This document shows positions 1 to 8,816 of a stretch of 64,000 bases of DNA, piece after piece (position 1 is the stretch's first letter; each line of letters starts with the position of its first letter). The stretch is from contig NZ_VCBA01000002.1 of assembly GCF_007995245.1 (NCBI RefSeq), positions 248,001-312,000 on the forward strand, read 5' to 3'. Under the pieces are notes generated by a model that saw only the letters and a program-made list of their open reading frames with translations, ran no database searches and was not told the DNA's origin. This DNA is from Tateyamaria sp. syn59 (GTDB lineage Bacteria > Pseudomonadota > Alphaproteobacteria > Rhodobacterales > Rhodobacteraceae). The translations under genes and the position numbers were made by a program.

Positions 1-452
1 TCTTTGCGGGTCGCCACATTCAGCGCCATCGCCTCGCGCGTGTCATCAAAGCTGATGGGCAGCAGCACGCGGTTCAGCTCTTCAGCCTTCTTGAAGACCG
101 AGTTCGCCATGATGCGAAAGTCACCCCGGATCGTTGACAGAATGTGACCCATCATGAGCCCATCCAGAATGCCGTAAGGATGGTTGGCGATCAGAATCAG
201 CGGCCCGTCGCGCGGAATATTCTCCAGCGCCCCGCCCACGACGTTCAACGACAGCCCATAGCGCTCAACCATCACGGCCCAGAAGTCGCGGCCCGCCGCA
301 ACCTCGTGCTCGTACCCCTCGGCCCGCTTGATCAAACGCAAGCGACCGGTCGTGTTTTCCAATATACGGATCAAGGCCCGCCCGCCTTTGGTTTCGGCGG
401 AATGGGAATAACTGATCTCGCGCGTGATCTCGCGCTGCTGGCGACGGTGCAT
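1..452 (-). CDS. Lysophospholipid acyltransferase family protein (partial)
   Basis: N-terminal ~150 residues of a gene that runs off the left window edge. The reading frame opens at an ATG at 452 and stays open to position 1. At about residues 80-90 it carries NHPYGILDG, the acyltransferase box of the PlsC/hemolysin-type lysophospholipid acyltransferases, preceded by a hydrophobic PLILIA strand. Such enzymes transfer an acyl chain to a lysophospholipid or related glycerol lipid at the inner membrane. Here the His-to-Asp spacing is HX5D, not the canonical HX4D, as in some COG3176-like relatives. Upstream is an 85-bp gap to the indolepyruvate oxidoreductase gene on the same strand, so the two may be cotranscribed. 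The acyl acceptor (phospholipid, ornithine lipid, other) cannot be told from this fragment. Confidence 0.7.
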   Translation of the reverse strand, partial: MHRRQQREITREISYSHSAETKGGRALIRILENTTGRLRLIKRAEGYEHEVAAGRDFWAVMVERYGLSLNVVGGALENIPRDGPLILIANHPYGILDGLMMGHILSTIRGDFRIMANSVFKKAEELNRVLLPISFDDTREAMALNVATRK

Positions 453-537
453 AGCGGGTGGCCTGACTATTCTATGCGCCCCGTTTTACGGGGTGCGCGT
501 AATCCTGCCTAGCCCATATGACACAGGTGTGACGCGA

Positions 538-3500
538 TCACTCAGCCGCCTTGGCCTGCACCGGGCCACCGGCCCGTATCACCGACAGCAACTCCTCGCG
601 CCGTTTGGCGCCCTTCGCCTCGTTCGCATGCTTCACCGGCCCGAAGCCGCGAATATCGAGCGGCAACGCGGCCAAGGCAACGATGGCATCGCGCGTACCG
701 TCGTCAACTTTGGGCAGCACGTCCTTCATGTCCGCCTCATACTGTTTGATCAGCGCCCGCTCCATCTTGCGCTCTTCCGTGCGGCCAAAAATGTCCAAAG
801 GCGTGCCACGCAGCCCCTTGAACTTCGCCAACAGCCGGAAGTTGCGCATCATGCCCGGCCCATACTCTTTCTTCACGGGCCGCCCATCCGGCCCCTCTTT
901 CGACAGCATCGGCGGGGCAAGGTGAAACTTCATCTTGAAATCCCCCTCAAACTGCTCCCGCGCCTTGGCTTCGGTGTCCAGATGCAACCGGGCGACCTCG
1001 TACTCGTCCTTGTAAGCGAGAAGCTTGTGATAGCCCTTCGCCACAGCCTCGCGCACAGCCGCGTCCGCAATGCCGTCCACCAGCTTGCGATAGCGTTTGG
1101 CAAGGCGTTTCGACTGATACTTCACCAGATGATCAGCGCGAAACGCGATCTTCTCCTCAAGCGACTTCGGCAACTGGATCACCTTCGGCTCAGCAATCCG
1201 TGCTGCGTCTTCCGCATGAAGCACTGCCCAGCGCCCAATGTCGAATGCGCGCTTGTTGCGTTCGACGGCCGCGCCGTTCAGATCAATCGCCGCCATGATC
1301 GCCTCAAAGCTCAGCGGTACGAGGCCCCGCTGCCACGCAGCGCCAAAGATCATCATATTGGAAAAGATGCTGTCGCCCATCGTAGCCTTCGCCAGATCGG
1401 ACGCATCGAACATGTCCACCCGTTCCCTTAGCCGCGCCTCCAGGGCCAGTGACAGGCGCTCCGAAGGCAAGGCAAACTCGGTATTGCGCGTAAAGTCCCC
1501 CGTGATGATCTCATGGCTGTTCACCACAGCGCCCGTGCGCCCAGCGCTGGTCAGCCCCAGCGTCTTGGCCCCAGCGGAAACCACCAGATCCCCGCCAATG
1601 AGCGCATCGCATTCACCCGTAGCAACCCGAATGGCACTGATGTCGGCAGGATCATTCGCCAACCGGCAATGAATATGCACAGCCCCACCCTTCTGGGCCA
1701 GTCCCGCCATCTCCATCATCCCGGCACCCTTGCCGTCGAGATGCGCCGCTTGCGCCATCACGGCACCGATGGTCACAACCCCGGTGCCGCCCACACCGGT
1801 GATGACGACGTTCCACGTCCCCTTGATCTCCGGCAACTCCGGCATCGGCAGATCAGGCAGGTCCAACTCGGTCGTCGCGGCCTTCTTCACCTGCGCGCCT
1901 TCCAACGTCACGAAGCTTGGGCAGAACCCTTTGAGGCAAGAGAAGTCCTTGTTGCACGACGACTGATCAATCGCCCGCTTCCGTCCCAGTTCCGTCTCTT
2001 TCGGAACGATGGAAACACAGTTCGACTGCACCCCGCAATCGCCACAACCCTCACAGACATCCGTGTTGATAAACACCCGCTTGTCGATATCGGGGAAGGT
2101 GCCGCGCTTGCGACGCCGCCGCTTCTCCGCCGCACAGGTCTGCACATAGACAATGACCGAAACACCTTCAGTCTTGGCGAAGCGCTCCTGAACGACCTGC
2201 AACTCAGCCCTCTCATGGGTCGGCACACCCGAAGGAAAGCGTGACACATCCACGTCTTCCTTGTCGTCATAGACCACCGCGACATGCTCGCAGCCCATCG
2301 CTCGCACTTCATCCACGATGCGGTAAGGATCAAGGCCACCCTCATTCCCCTGCCCGCCCGTCATCGCAACGGCATCGTTGTAGAGGATCTTGTAAGTAAT
2401 GTTCGTCCCTGCGGCCAAGGCAGCCCGAATGGCCTGCACACCCGAATGGTTGTAGGTCCCGTCGCCCAGGTTCTGGAACACATGATCGCGCTTAGAAAAC
2501 GGCGCCTCGCCAATCCAGTTCGCGCCCTCGGCCCCCATATGGGTGTAGCCGATGGTCTCGCGGTCCATCCACTGCACCATGTAGTGGCAGCCGATGCCCG
2601 CATAGGCGCGCGAGCCTTCAGGCACCTTGGTCGATGAATTGTGCGGACAGCCGGAGCAGAAATAAGGCAGCCGCGCCGCAATATCCTCGGCATTGTCCGA
2701 CCGGCGCGCCTCGTCCAACTTTGCCAGCCCCGCCTTGATTCCATCGGTGTTCCGGCCTTCCTCGACCAGAATACCCCCCAGCTTCTCAGCAATCAGGATC
2801 GGATCAAGGGCACCACGGGTCGGGAACAGCTCTTCGCGGTGCATGCTCCCCGCACCGCCTTTGTACCACCCATAGACCCGGCGCCCTCGACGGTCATCAA
2901 AAATGGCCTCCTTAATCTGCACCTCGATCAGCTTGCGCTTCTCTTCGACCACGACGATCAGATCGAGCCCCTCGGCCCAGTCATGGAATCCCTGCATATC
3001 CAGCGGGAAGGTCTGGCCCACCTTGTAGGTCGTAATCCCCAGCCGCTCAGCCTCGTTCTCATCAATGTTCAGCAGGTTCAGCGCGTGGACCAGATCGAGC
3101 CAGTTCTTGCCCGCTGCCACAAAGCCGATCTTCGCCCCCGGCTTGCCCCACATCCGCTTGTCCATACCGTTGGCGCGCGAAAACGCCTCCGCAGCAAAAC
3201 GCTTGTGGTCAATCATCCGCGCTTCCTGTTCGGTCGGTGTATCAACCAAACGGATATTCAGCCCGCCCTCTGGCAGCGCGTAATCCGGCACGGTCAGAGA
3301 CAACCGATGCGGATCACCGTCCACAACGCTCGTCGCCTCGACCGTATCCTTCATCGTCTTCAAGCCAACCCAGAGACCCGAAAACCGGCTCAGCGCCCAA
3401 CCATAGATGCCGTAATCCATGATCTCCTGCACACCGGCGGGGGACACGACGGGCATATAGGCATCAATCAGCGCCCATTCCGACTGGTGCAAAACCGTAG

Positions 3501-3957
3501 AACTCTCACCCGTATGGTCATCCCCCATCGCAACCAGCACACCGCCGTGTTTGGAGGACCCGGCCATGTTGGCATGTTTGAAAGCATCACCCGACCGGTC
3601 CACCCCCGGCCCCTTGCCATACCACAGGCCAAAGACACCGTCGTACTTGCCCTCGTCCCGCAACTCAGCCTGCTGCGCGCCCCACAGCGCCGTGGCGGCC
3701 AGATCTTCGTTCAACCCGGGCTGAAACGTCACATCATGGGCCGCGAGCTGCTTGAGCGCGCGAGTCATCTGCATATCAACGGCACCGAGCGGCGATCCAC
3801 GATAGCCAGTCACCAACCCTGCCGTGTTCAACCCGGCGGCGACATCGCGCGCCTTCTGCATCAGCGTAAGACGCACCAGCGCCTGCGTGCCATTCAGCAA
3901 GACCGGGCTCTTTTCCAGATCATACCGGTCGTTCAAGGAAATCTTCTGCGTGCTCAT
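538..3957 (-). CDS. Indolepyruvate ferredoxin oxidoreductase (fused alpha/beta)
   Basis: 1139-residue single-chain member of the 2-oxoacid:acceptor oxidoreductase superfamily, in which the IorA-like and IorB-like parts are fused. The family oxidatively decarboxylates indolepyruvate and other aryl 2-oxoacids, from aromatic amino acid breakdown, to acyl-CoA using thiamine diphosphate and iron-sulfur clusters. Visible features in order: N-terminal pyrimidine-binding region with GYRGSPLGAVD; thiamine diphosphate region around residue 499 (GDGTYNHSG); Cys-rich 4Fe-4S motif around 632 (CEGCGDCGVQSNC) followed by further Cys (CNKDFSCLKGFC); gamma-type domain around 719 (GVGGTGVVTIG). The length matches the fused bacterial form. 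The start is ATG at 3957. A LysR gene is divergently transcribed from the shared 170-bp promoter region. The exact substrate is inferred from the family. Confidence 0.9.
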   Translation of the reverse strand: MSTQKISLNDRYDLEKSPVLLNGTQALVRLTLMQKARDVAAGLNTAGLVTGYRGSPLGAVDMQMTRALKQLAAHDVTFQPGLNEDLAATALWGAQQAELRDEGKYDGVFGLWYGKGPGVDRSGDAFKHANMAGSSKHGGVLVAMGDDHTGESSTVLHQSEWALIDAYMPVVSPAGVQEIMDYGIYGWALSRFSGLWVGLKTMKDTVEATSVVDGDPHRLSLTVPDYALPEGGLNIRLVDTPTEQEARMIDHKRFAAEAFSRANGMDKRMWGKPGAKIGFVAAGKNWLDLVHALNLLNIDENEAERLGITTYKVGQTFPLDMQGFHDWAEGLDLIVVVEEKRKLIEVQIKEAIFDDRRGRRVYGWYKGGAGSMHREELFPTRGALDPILIAEKLGGILVEEGRNTDGIKAGLAKLDEARRSDNAEDIAARLPYFCSGCPHNSSTKVPEGSRAYAGIGCHYMVQWMDRETIGYTHMGAEGANWIGEAPFSKRDHVFQNLGDGTYNHSGVQAIRAALAAGTNITYKILYNDAVAMTGGQGNEGGLDPYRIVDEVRAMGCEHVAVVYDDKEDVDVSRFPSGVPTHERAELQVVQERFAKTEGVSVIVYVQTCAAEKRRRRKRGTFPDIDKRVFINTDVCEGCGDCGVQSNCVSIVPKETELGRKRAIDQSSCNKDFSCLKGFCPSFVTLEGAQVKKAATTELDLPDLPMPELPEIKGTWNVVITGVGGTGVVTIGAVMAQAAHLDGKGAGMMEMAGLAQKGGAVHIHCRLANDPADISAIRVATGECDALIGGDLVVSAGAKTLGLTSAGRTGAVVNSHEIITGDFTRNTEFALPSERLSLALEARLRERVDMFDASDLAKATMGDSIFSNMMIFGAAWQRGLVPLSFEAIMAAIDLNGAAVERNKRAFDIGRWAVLHAEDAARIAEPKVIQLPKSLEEKIAFRADHLVKYQSKRLAKRYRKLVDGIADAAVREAVAKGYHKLLAYKDEYEVARLHLDTEAKAREQFEGDFKMKFHLAPPMLSKEGPDGRPVKKEYGPGMMRNFRLLAKFKGLRGTPLDIFGRTEERKMERALIKQYEADMKDVLPKVDDGTRDAIVALAALPLDIRGFGPVKHANEAKGAKRREELLSVIRAGGPVQAKAAE

Positions 3958-4007
3958 CGCTGGCCTCCCCTGCCGTGATCAGTCTTGCATAACTTTCAAC
4001 CAATAAT

Positions 4008-4026
4008 AGGTCACACATACTGACCT
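4008..4026. promoter_or_regulatory. Putative LysR-type operator
   Basis: Perfect inverted repeat AGGTCA-N7-TGACCT in the divergent region between the indolepyruvate oxidoreductase gene and the LysR gene. Its dimensions and T-N11-A form match classical LysR-family binding sites, and its position would let the regulator control both its own gene and the oxidoreductase. Binding is inferred from symmetry and context. Confidence 0.5.
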
Positions 4027-4127
4027 TGCCACAAAATTTTTTGTCACATCGCAGTTCCGGCAAAGCCAAGCATATGAAATATGAAGATTTCGCCTATGTT
4101 GGCGGTAACGTTACAGAAGTGGTGCGC

Positions 4128-5045
4128 ATGGACTGGGACAAGTTACGAATATTTCACGCGGTGGCGGACGCGGGCAGCCTCACACACGCCGGTGACAAGC
4201 TGAATCTCAGCCAATCGGCGGTCTCGCGGCAAATCCGCGGGCTCGAGGAATCGCTGAACGCAACCCTCTTCCACCGCCATGCCCGCGGCCTCATTCTGAC
4301 CGAACAGGGCGAGTTGCTGTTTGACGCCACGACAGCCATGAACAAGCGGCTCGACACTGCCAGCGCCCGTATCCGCGACAGCGAGGAAGAGGTGTTCGGC
4401 GACCTGCGCGTCACCACGACTATCGGCTTCGGCACGCTCTGGCTCGCCCCCCGTCTGGTCAAACTCTACGAACAATACCCCGACCTGCGCGTGGACCTGA
4501 TGCTCGAGGAACGCGTGCTCGACCTGCCCATGCGCGAGGCCGACGTGGCCATCCGCATGAAAGAACCCAGCCAGGCCGACCTGATCCGCAAACGGTTGAT
4601 GACGGTCAAGATGCAGGTTTTTGCCACCCAGGCCTATCTCGAGGCCAACGGCACGCCAGAAACACTCGAAGACCTCATTCACCACAGGCTCATCTGCCAG
4701 AACGTGAATTCGGCTCAAGTGGGCGCAGGCAGCAGCCTTGTCCAACATCTTTTGACATATGAGGTCCGATCGCTTCTCACGGTGAACAACTACTACGGCG
4801 TGCTGCAGGGCGTGCTGCAAGACCTCGGCCTGGGCATCCTGCCCGACTACGTGTCGCTGGACGATCCGCGACTCATCCGCGTGCTACCAGAGATTGAATC
4901 TGCCGATGTGCCCGTTTTCCTCGCATACCCCGAGGAACTGCGCCAATCCAAGCGGATCGCCGCCTTCCGCGACTTCGTGCAGGAAGAGATCATCGCCTAC
5001 CGTAAGATGCTGCGGCAAAAGGAAAATCCTCAAGGCATGCAATAA
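4128..5045 (+). CDS. LysR-family transcriptional regulator
   Basis: 305-residue LysR-type regulator. The N-terminal winged helix-turn-helix is clear (LTHAGDKLNLSQSAVSRQ, about residues 17-34), followed by LESSLN-like dimerisation helix and a two-lobe periplasmic-binding-like effector domain ending near residue 295. I start it at the ATG at 4128 because MDWDKLRIFHAVADAGS is the usual family beginning; the frame is open further upstream, with an ATG at 4074 and a TTG at 4026 that would add 18 or 34 residues unlike the family. It is divergent from the fused indolepyruvate oxidoreductase and probably regulates it. A strong terminator follows at 5170. The effector is unknown. Confidence 0.85.
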   Translation: MDWDKLRIFHAVADAGSLTHAGDKLNLSQSAVSRQIRGLEESLNATLFHRHARGLILTEQGELLFDATTAMNKRLDTASARIRDSEEEVFGDLRVTTTIGFGTLWLAPRLVKLYEQYPDLRVDLMLEERVLDLPMREADVAIRMKEPSQADLIRKRLMTVKMQVFATQAYLEANGTPETLEDLIHHRLICQNVNSAQVGAGSSLVQHLLTYEVRSLLTVNNYYGVLQGVLQDLGLGILPDYVSLDDPRLIRVLPEIESADVPVFLAYPEELRQSKRIAAFRDFVQEEIIAYRKMLRQKENPQGMQ

Positions 5046-5169
5046 CCGCATACCAGCCATGCCAAGGTCGGTTCATAAAATGCCTTGATCGGTGGCAAAC
5101 CCATCCCTAACTCGCCTATTGAAGAGACATGGCGCATACGCGCCATCTTCATACCTCCCTGTTGGACTG

Positions 5170-5199
5170 GGCCGAGCTTCGCGCTCGGCCTTTTTTTTT
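5170..5199 (+). terminator. Intrinsic terminator after LysR gene
   Basis: GGCCGAGC (5170-5177), 5-nt loop, GCTCGGCC (5183-5190), then nine T. A perfect 8-bp GC-rich stem with a long U-tract, 125 bp after the LysR stop codon and before the mechanosensitive channel gene. Confidence 0.9.
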
Positions 5200-5283
5200 G
5201 GCCGAGCCCGCAAAGCGTTTCCTTGCAACAATCGACGTGCTTGCGCACTGTGTTGCAAAACAAAAGTGCGCCGGGGGACATCC

Positions 5284-7590
5284 ATGCCAAAGCATATCAC
5301 ATACGCCATTTGGCGTAGCCTCCTTGCCATCGTCATGGCAATCAGCCTGTTTTCGGGCGCCCTGCAGGCACAATCGCTCGTCACCACCACATCCTCCAAC
5401 GGCGAGGCGACAGTCCCCGATCTGCCCAACCCGCTGACAGAAGAAGCCGCAAATGCGCTCATCTCCCGGCTCAGCGACAGTGAGGTGCGCGCACTCCTGC
5501 TCGATCAGCTGAACGCGCAGGCCAACAGCACAGATGATGACACGGACGAGATCGAGGATTTCATCTACCACCTGACCAGCGGCGCGTTCGAACAGATCAC
5601 CATCGCCGTACAGCGCCTTCCGCTCCTCTTCACCGAACAGGCCCGCGCCTTTTCAACCTTCGGCACGTTCGTCGGCACAAATGGGCTTCTCGCCATCGCG
5701 GGTTACTTCCTCATGGTGCTCTTGGGCGCCTTCGCCATCGAATACGCCTTCCGCCGCCTCAGCCGCGGCTGGCTGGTCCTGCCGCCGCGGCGCGAAGGCT
5801 CGCAAAATATCGGCGAAGCGCTCGTGCCACTGGCCAAACGGCTGACCAGCGAAATCGTGTCGGTTGCCATCTTCATGTTCGCCGCCGCGCAGATCACGCG
5901 GCTCGCCGTGCCCCCCTACTACCACCCGTTCTTCATGCTGGTTGGGCCGTGGCTGATCGGGCTGCCGCGCATGACGGCCGCCATCGGGCGCTTCTTCATG
6001 GCGCCCAAAGCACCGGACTACCGGATCGTGGCGGCCACCGATGCGACAGCCCGCGCGATGGTCTTCCACATGTTCTGGCTCGGTATGGTCATCGGCATCG
6101 GCCAGGTCATCGTCCCCTTCAACGCCGCCAACGGCGTGCCCGTGGGCGAAACCCGCATCGGCGCCTGGGTCAACTTCGCAGTCCATTTCTACGTCGCACT
6201 CCTGTTCTGGCGCTACCGGTCGGAAAGCATCGACATGATGCGCGGCGGCTATGACGACCTCAGCCCGGCAGAGGACCGGATCGCGCGCGCCTACCCCTAT
6301 TTCGGGATCGGCGTGGCCTTTGCGACCTGGTGGATCGTGAACGTCGTGGTCAGTTACGAAAACTTCGCCCTGCTCAACGGCATCCCGCAATACAAGACCC
6401 TGGCGCTCCTCACCTTTGCACCCGCGATGGATACAGCCATTCGCGGCCTCGTCCGCCACCTCGCCCCACCCATGACAGGCGAAGGGCCCTTGGCCGAGCG
6501 TGCCTACGTCTCCACCCGCCGCTCTTACATCCGCATCGGCCGGGTGCTGGTGTTTGGCCTGGTCCTGCTCGCCGTCGCCTCCTTCTGGGGCATGTCGCCT
6601 GCCACGCTTGCAAACGCGGGGGTCGGCGAACGCTTTGCCGCCAGCCTCATGGAATTCCTGCTGATCATCGCCATCGGCTACCTCGTGTTCGAGGTTGTCT
6701 CGCTCATCATCAACCGCAAGCTCGCGGCGGAAATGACAGCGTCCGGCTACGACCCCAACGCCGAAGAGATCGGCGGCGGCGATGGCGGAGGTGCAGGCGG
6801 TTCCCGCCTGTCCACGGTCCTGCCGCTGATCCTGGGCGTCAGCCAGGCCACCATCGTCGTCGTGTTCCTGCTCTTGGGTCTCAGCAATGCGGGCGTCGAC
6901 ACCACGCCCCTGCTCGCCGGTGCCGGTATTGTCGGCCTCGCCATTGGCTTTGGCGCACAGAAACTGGTCACAGACGTCGTGTCGGGCATCTTCTTCCTGA
7001 TCGACGACGCCTTCCGCACCGGCGAATATGTGGAAGTCGACGGCACGATGGGTACGGTGGAAAAGATTTCGATCCGCTCAATGCAACTGCGCCACCACCG
7101 CGGCCCCGTCCACACGCTGCCCTACGGCGAAATCCCCAAGATCACCAACTATTCCCGCGATTGGGTCATCATGAAGCTGCGCTTTACCGTCCCCTTCGGC
7201 ACCGATCCCAACAAGGTGAAAAAGATCTTCAAGACCATCGGCGCCGAGATGATGGAAGATCCGTTGTTTCAGGAGGACTTCCTGCAACCTTTCAAATCAC
7301 AAGGCGTGCTTGAATTCGATGACGTGGGCATCGTGATGCGGGGCAAGTTCATGGCCAAGCCCGGCACGCAGTTCACGATCCGCAAGGAACTGCTCACGCG
7401 CGTGAACAAGAAGTTCGAGGAAAACGGCATCGACTTTGCCCGGCGCGAGGTGCGCGTGGCGATCCCTGGTCTAGACGATCACGACAAGCTTGACGATGCG
7501 GACAAGGCCGCCATCGCCGCTGCCGCCACCGAAGCCGCACAAGAGATGGCCGAAGCAGCACCACCGGGCGCTGGCAAACCAGGCGACTGA
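5284..7590 (+). CDS. Large MscS-family mechanosensitive ion channel
   Basis: 768-residue membrane protein. It begins with a probable signal peptide (basic start, hydrophobic stretch, then GALQAQS), followed by a predicted periplasmic region rich in Asp/Glu and several hydrophobic segments. The MscS core starts near residue 545: pore-helix-like glycine/alanine repeats (GAGIVGLAIGFGAQ), then the beta domain (GEYVEVDG, GTVEKISIRS) and a C-terminal alpha/beta domain. Such channels open under membrane tension to release solutes on osmotic downshock; this is the long, multi-TM subtype rather than the 280-residue MscS. The start is the ATG at 5284, preceded by GGGGGA at proper spacing; the frame is open upstream to 5092, but that would add a non-family stretch and cross the terminator. 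The C-terminus is Ala/Glu-rich. Confidence 0.85.
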   Translation: MPKHITYAIWRSLLAIVMAISLFSGALQAQSLVTTTSSNGEATVPDLPNPLTEEAANALISRLSDSEVRALLLDQLNAQANSTDDDTDEIEDFIYHLTSGAFEQITIAVQRLPLLFTEQARAFSTFGTFVGTNGLLAIAGYFLMVLLGAFAIEYAFRRLSRGWLVLPPRREGSQNIGEALVPLAKRLTSEIVSVAIFMFAAAQITRLAVPPYYHPFFMLVGPWLIGLPRMTAAIGRFFMAPKAPDYRIVAATDATARAMVFHMFWLGMVIGIGQVIVPFNAANGVPVGETRIGAWVNFAVHFYVALLFWRYRSESIDMMRGGYDDLSPAEDRIARAYPYFGIGVAFATWWIVNVVVSYENFALLNGIPQYKTLALLTFAPAMDTAIRGLVRHLAPPMTGEGPLAERAYVSTRRSYIRIGRVLVFGLVLLAVASFWGMSPATLANAGVGERFAASLMEFLLIIAIGYLVFEVVSLIINRKLAAEMTASGYDPNAEEIGGGDGGGAGGSRLSTVLPLILGVSQATIVVVFLLLGLSNAGVDTTPLLAGAGIVGLAIGFGAQKLVTDVVSGIFFLIDDAFRTGEYVEVDGTMGTVEKISIRSMQLRHHRGPVHTLPYGEIPKITNYSRDWVIMKLRFTVPFGTDPNKVKKIFKTIGAEMMEDPLFQEDFLQPFKSQGVLEFDDVGIVMRGKFMAKPGTQFTIRKELLTRVNKKFEENGIDFARREVRVAIPGLDDHDKLDDADKAAIAAAATEAAQEMAEAAPPGAGKPGD

Positions 7591-7836
7591 CAAGGGGTCG
7601 CCGTGCCAGCACTAAAGGGCGGCACCCGCGCCCAGGGTCAAAGACCGACGCAGGCGTGCACCCAAAGATCCGGATCGCGCCGCCATTCCCAAACGTCAGG
7701 GTCGACTCGACCAAACGCGGATGTACGCCCTAAGTTCCCTTGTTTTTATTGCCTTTTTGGACATCTTTTTTCGGAACGATCTTCGACGCCATTCGGTTGT
7801 GTCCCCGAAGTCAGACAGAACGAAAGGAGACTGACA

Positions 7837-8238
7837 ATGACACGCAAGATCGCACTGATCGCCTCGACCGCACTGGCCCTGTCCGCCGCACCGCTGCTGG
7901 CCGAAGACGCGCCGATCGCTTTCGACCCGACGAACACGCTCGCCGGTCAAGAAGACCGCGTCAGCACCATTTCCGCCATCAACGGCGGCGACGTTGTGAC
8001 GTCCGACGGCGTCGTACTGGGCCAGATCGAAGACTTTTCGTTCAACGAAAATGACCGTGCCGTGGTCCAAATCGACGTGGAAGCCGACCTGCGCTATGAC
8101 GGCGACACCATGTTGCTCATGATTGACCCCGAGCACGTGTCCGTCGCCGAAGGCAGCATCGCGCTGGAGCCGACAGATGACGAACTGTTTGCAGCGGTTG
8201 AACCCGCCGCCGGTCGGATCGAGATCGACTTCAAATAA
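7837..8238 (+). CDS. Small periplasmic protein, PRC-barrel-like
   Basis: 133-residue protein with a clear signal peptide (MTRKIALIASTALALSAAPLLA, cleavage expected before EDAP) and a good ribosome site AAAGGAGA 9 nt before the ATG. The mature part is acidic and has the beta-rich pattern of PRC-barrel proteins: ISAINGGDVVTSDG, VLGQIEDFSFNENDRAVV, then IDPEHVSV. PRC-barrel domains occur in photosynthetic reaction centre H subunits and RNA-processing proteins; stand-alone secreted versions in Rhodobacteraceae are common but uncharacterised. A strong terminator follows immediately, so it is probably a single-gene transcript. The family call rests on pattern resemblance only. Confidence 0.7.
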   Translation: MTRKIALIASTALALSAAPLLAEDAPIAFDPTNTLAGQEDRVSTISAINGGDVVTSDGVVLGQIEDFSFNENDRAVVQIDVEADLRYDGDTMLLMIDPEHVSVAEGSIALEPTDDELFAAVEPAAGRIEIDFK

Positions 8239-8273
8239 GGCATGCACGCAATCACTTGATTGCACCGTGTTCA

Positions 8274-8305
8274 GGCCGCTCTGCGCTTCGCAGGGCGGCC
8301 TTTTT
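8274..8305 (+). terminator. Intrinsic terminator
   Basis: 12-bp stem GGCCGCTCTGCG / CGCAGGGCGGCC (one G-T pair), 3-nt loop, followed by five T. A second perfect inverted repeat, GCAATCA-CT-TGATTGC at 8248-8263, lies between the stop codon of the periplasmic protein and this terminator. Confidence 0.9.
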
Positions 8306-8816
8306 CGTGGCCGCTGCAAGTGGGCACGCCACAGCCCGCAGAGAAGAAGGATCTTTTTTGACGGACGTGCACGATGCGCGTAACGCCAACCGTGCCCCGC
8401 AACTTCGCACACCAATGGGCTTGAAACACTGATCCTTCGGAGATAACGCGCCGCGCCTGAGAAGCGCACCGCGACCTCGCGACTTGCACCTTTCGTATCA
8501 ACGCCGCAGCCGCACATCGTTGCTCCAATTTGGACAGCTCTGCAGCAAGGCATCGTTAGTCAGAAACCGCGAAAATGGTGCGCCGACAGACGGCGCCCCC
8601 CCCCCTCGACCGCACCCGATCGTGCGTCAGTCTGCAAAAATTTGGTTGAGATTTACACAACGCACCGCGCGCATCGCCAAGCCCTAGTGACCAAACGACG
8701 TTCACAGAATGATTAAAACAGCGCAAACAGCCCGCACGCCTTGTCCCCGCGGGGACAAACCCTTTCCCCCCGCCCGTCCCTGCTCTAAAGAGCGTGCCAA
8801 AGCCGGGGGACGACAC
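8306..8816. other. 511-bp intergenic region before purL
   Basis: No convincing gene on either strand. It holds a hairpin GCGCCG-N5-CGGCGC at 8580-8596 followed at once by a run of C, and a lower-GC stretch around 8635-8660 that may contain the purL promoter, though I see no clear -35/-10 pair. The frame of purL is open back to 8709, but codon pattern and the ribosome site favour a start at 8817. Confidence 0.5.

Noticed and set aside
2641-3978. Long plus-strand frame opposite the indolepyruvate oxidoreductase gene
   Set aside because: Arg/Gln/His-rich translation with no family resemblance; it mirrors a clear gene on the other strand.
5092-5283. Longer N-terminus of the MscS channel
   Set aside because: Would be translated through the terminator at 5170 and has no family resemblance; ATG 5284 begins a signal peptide.
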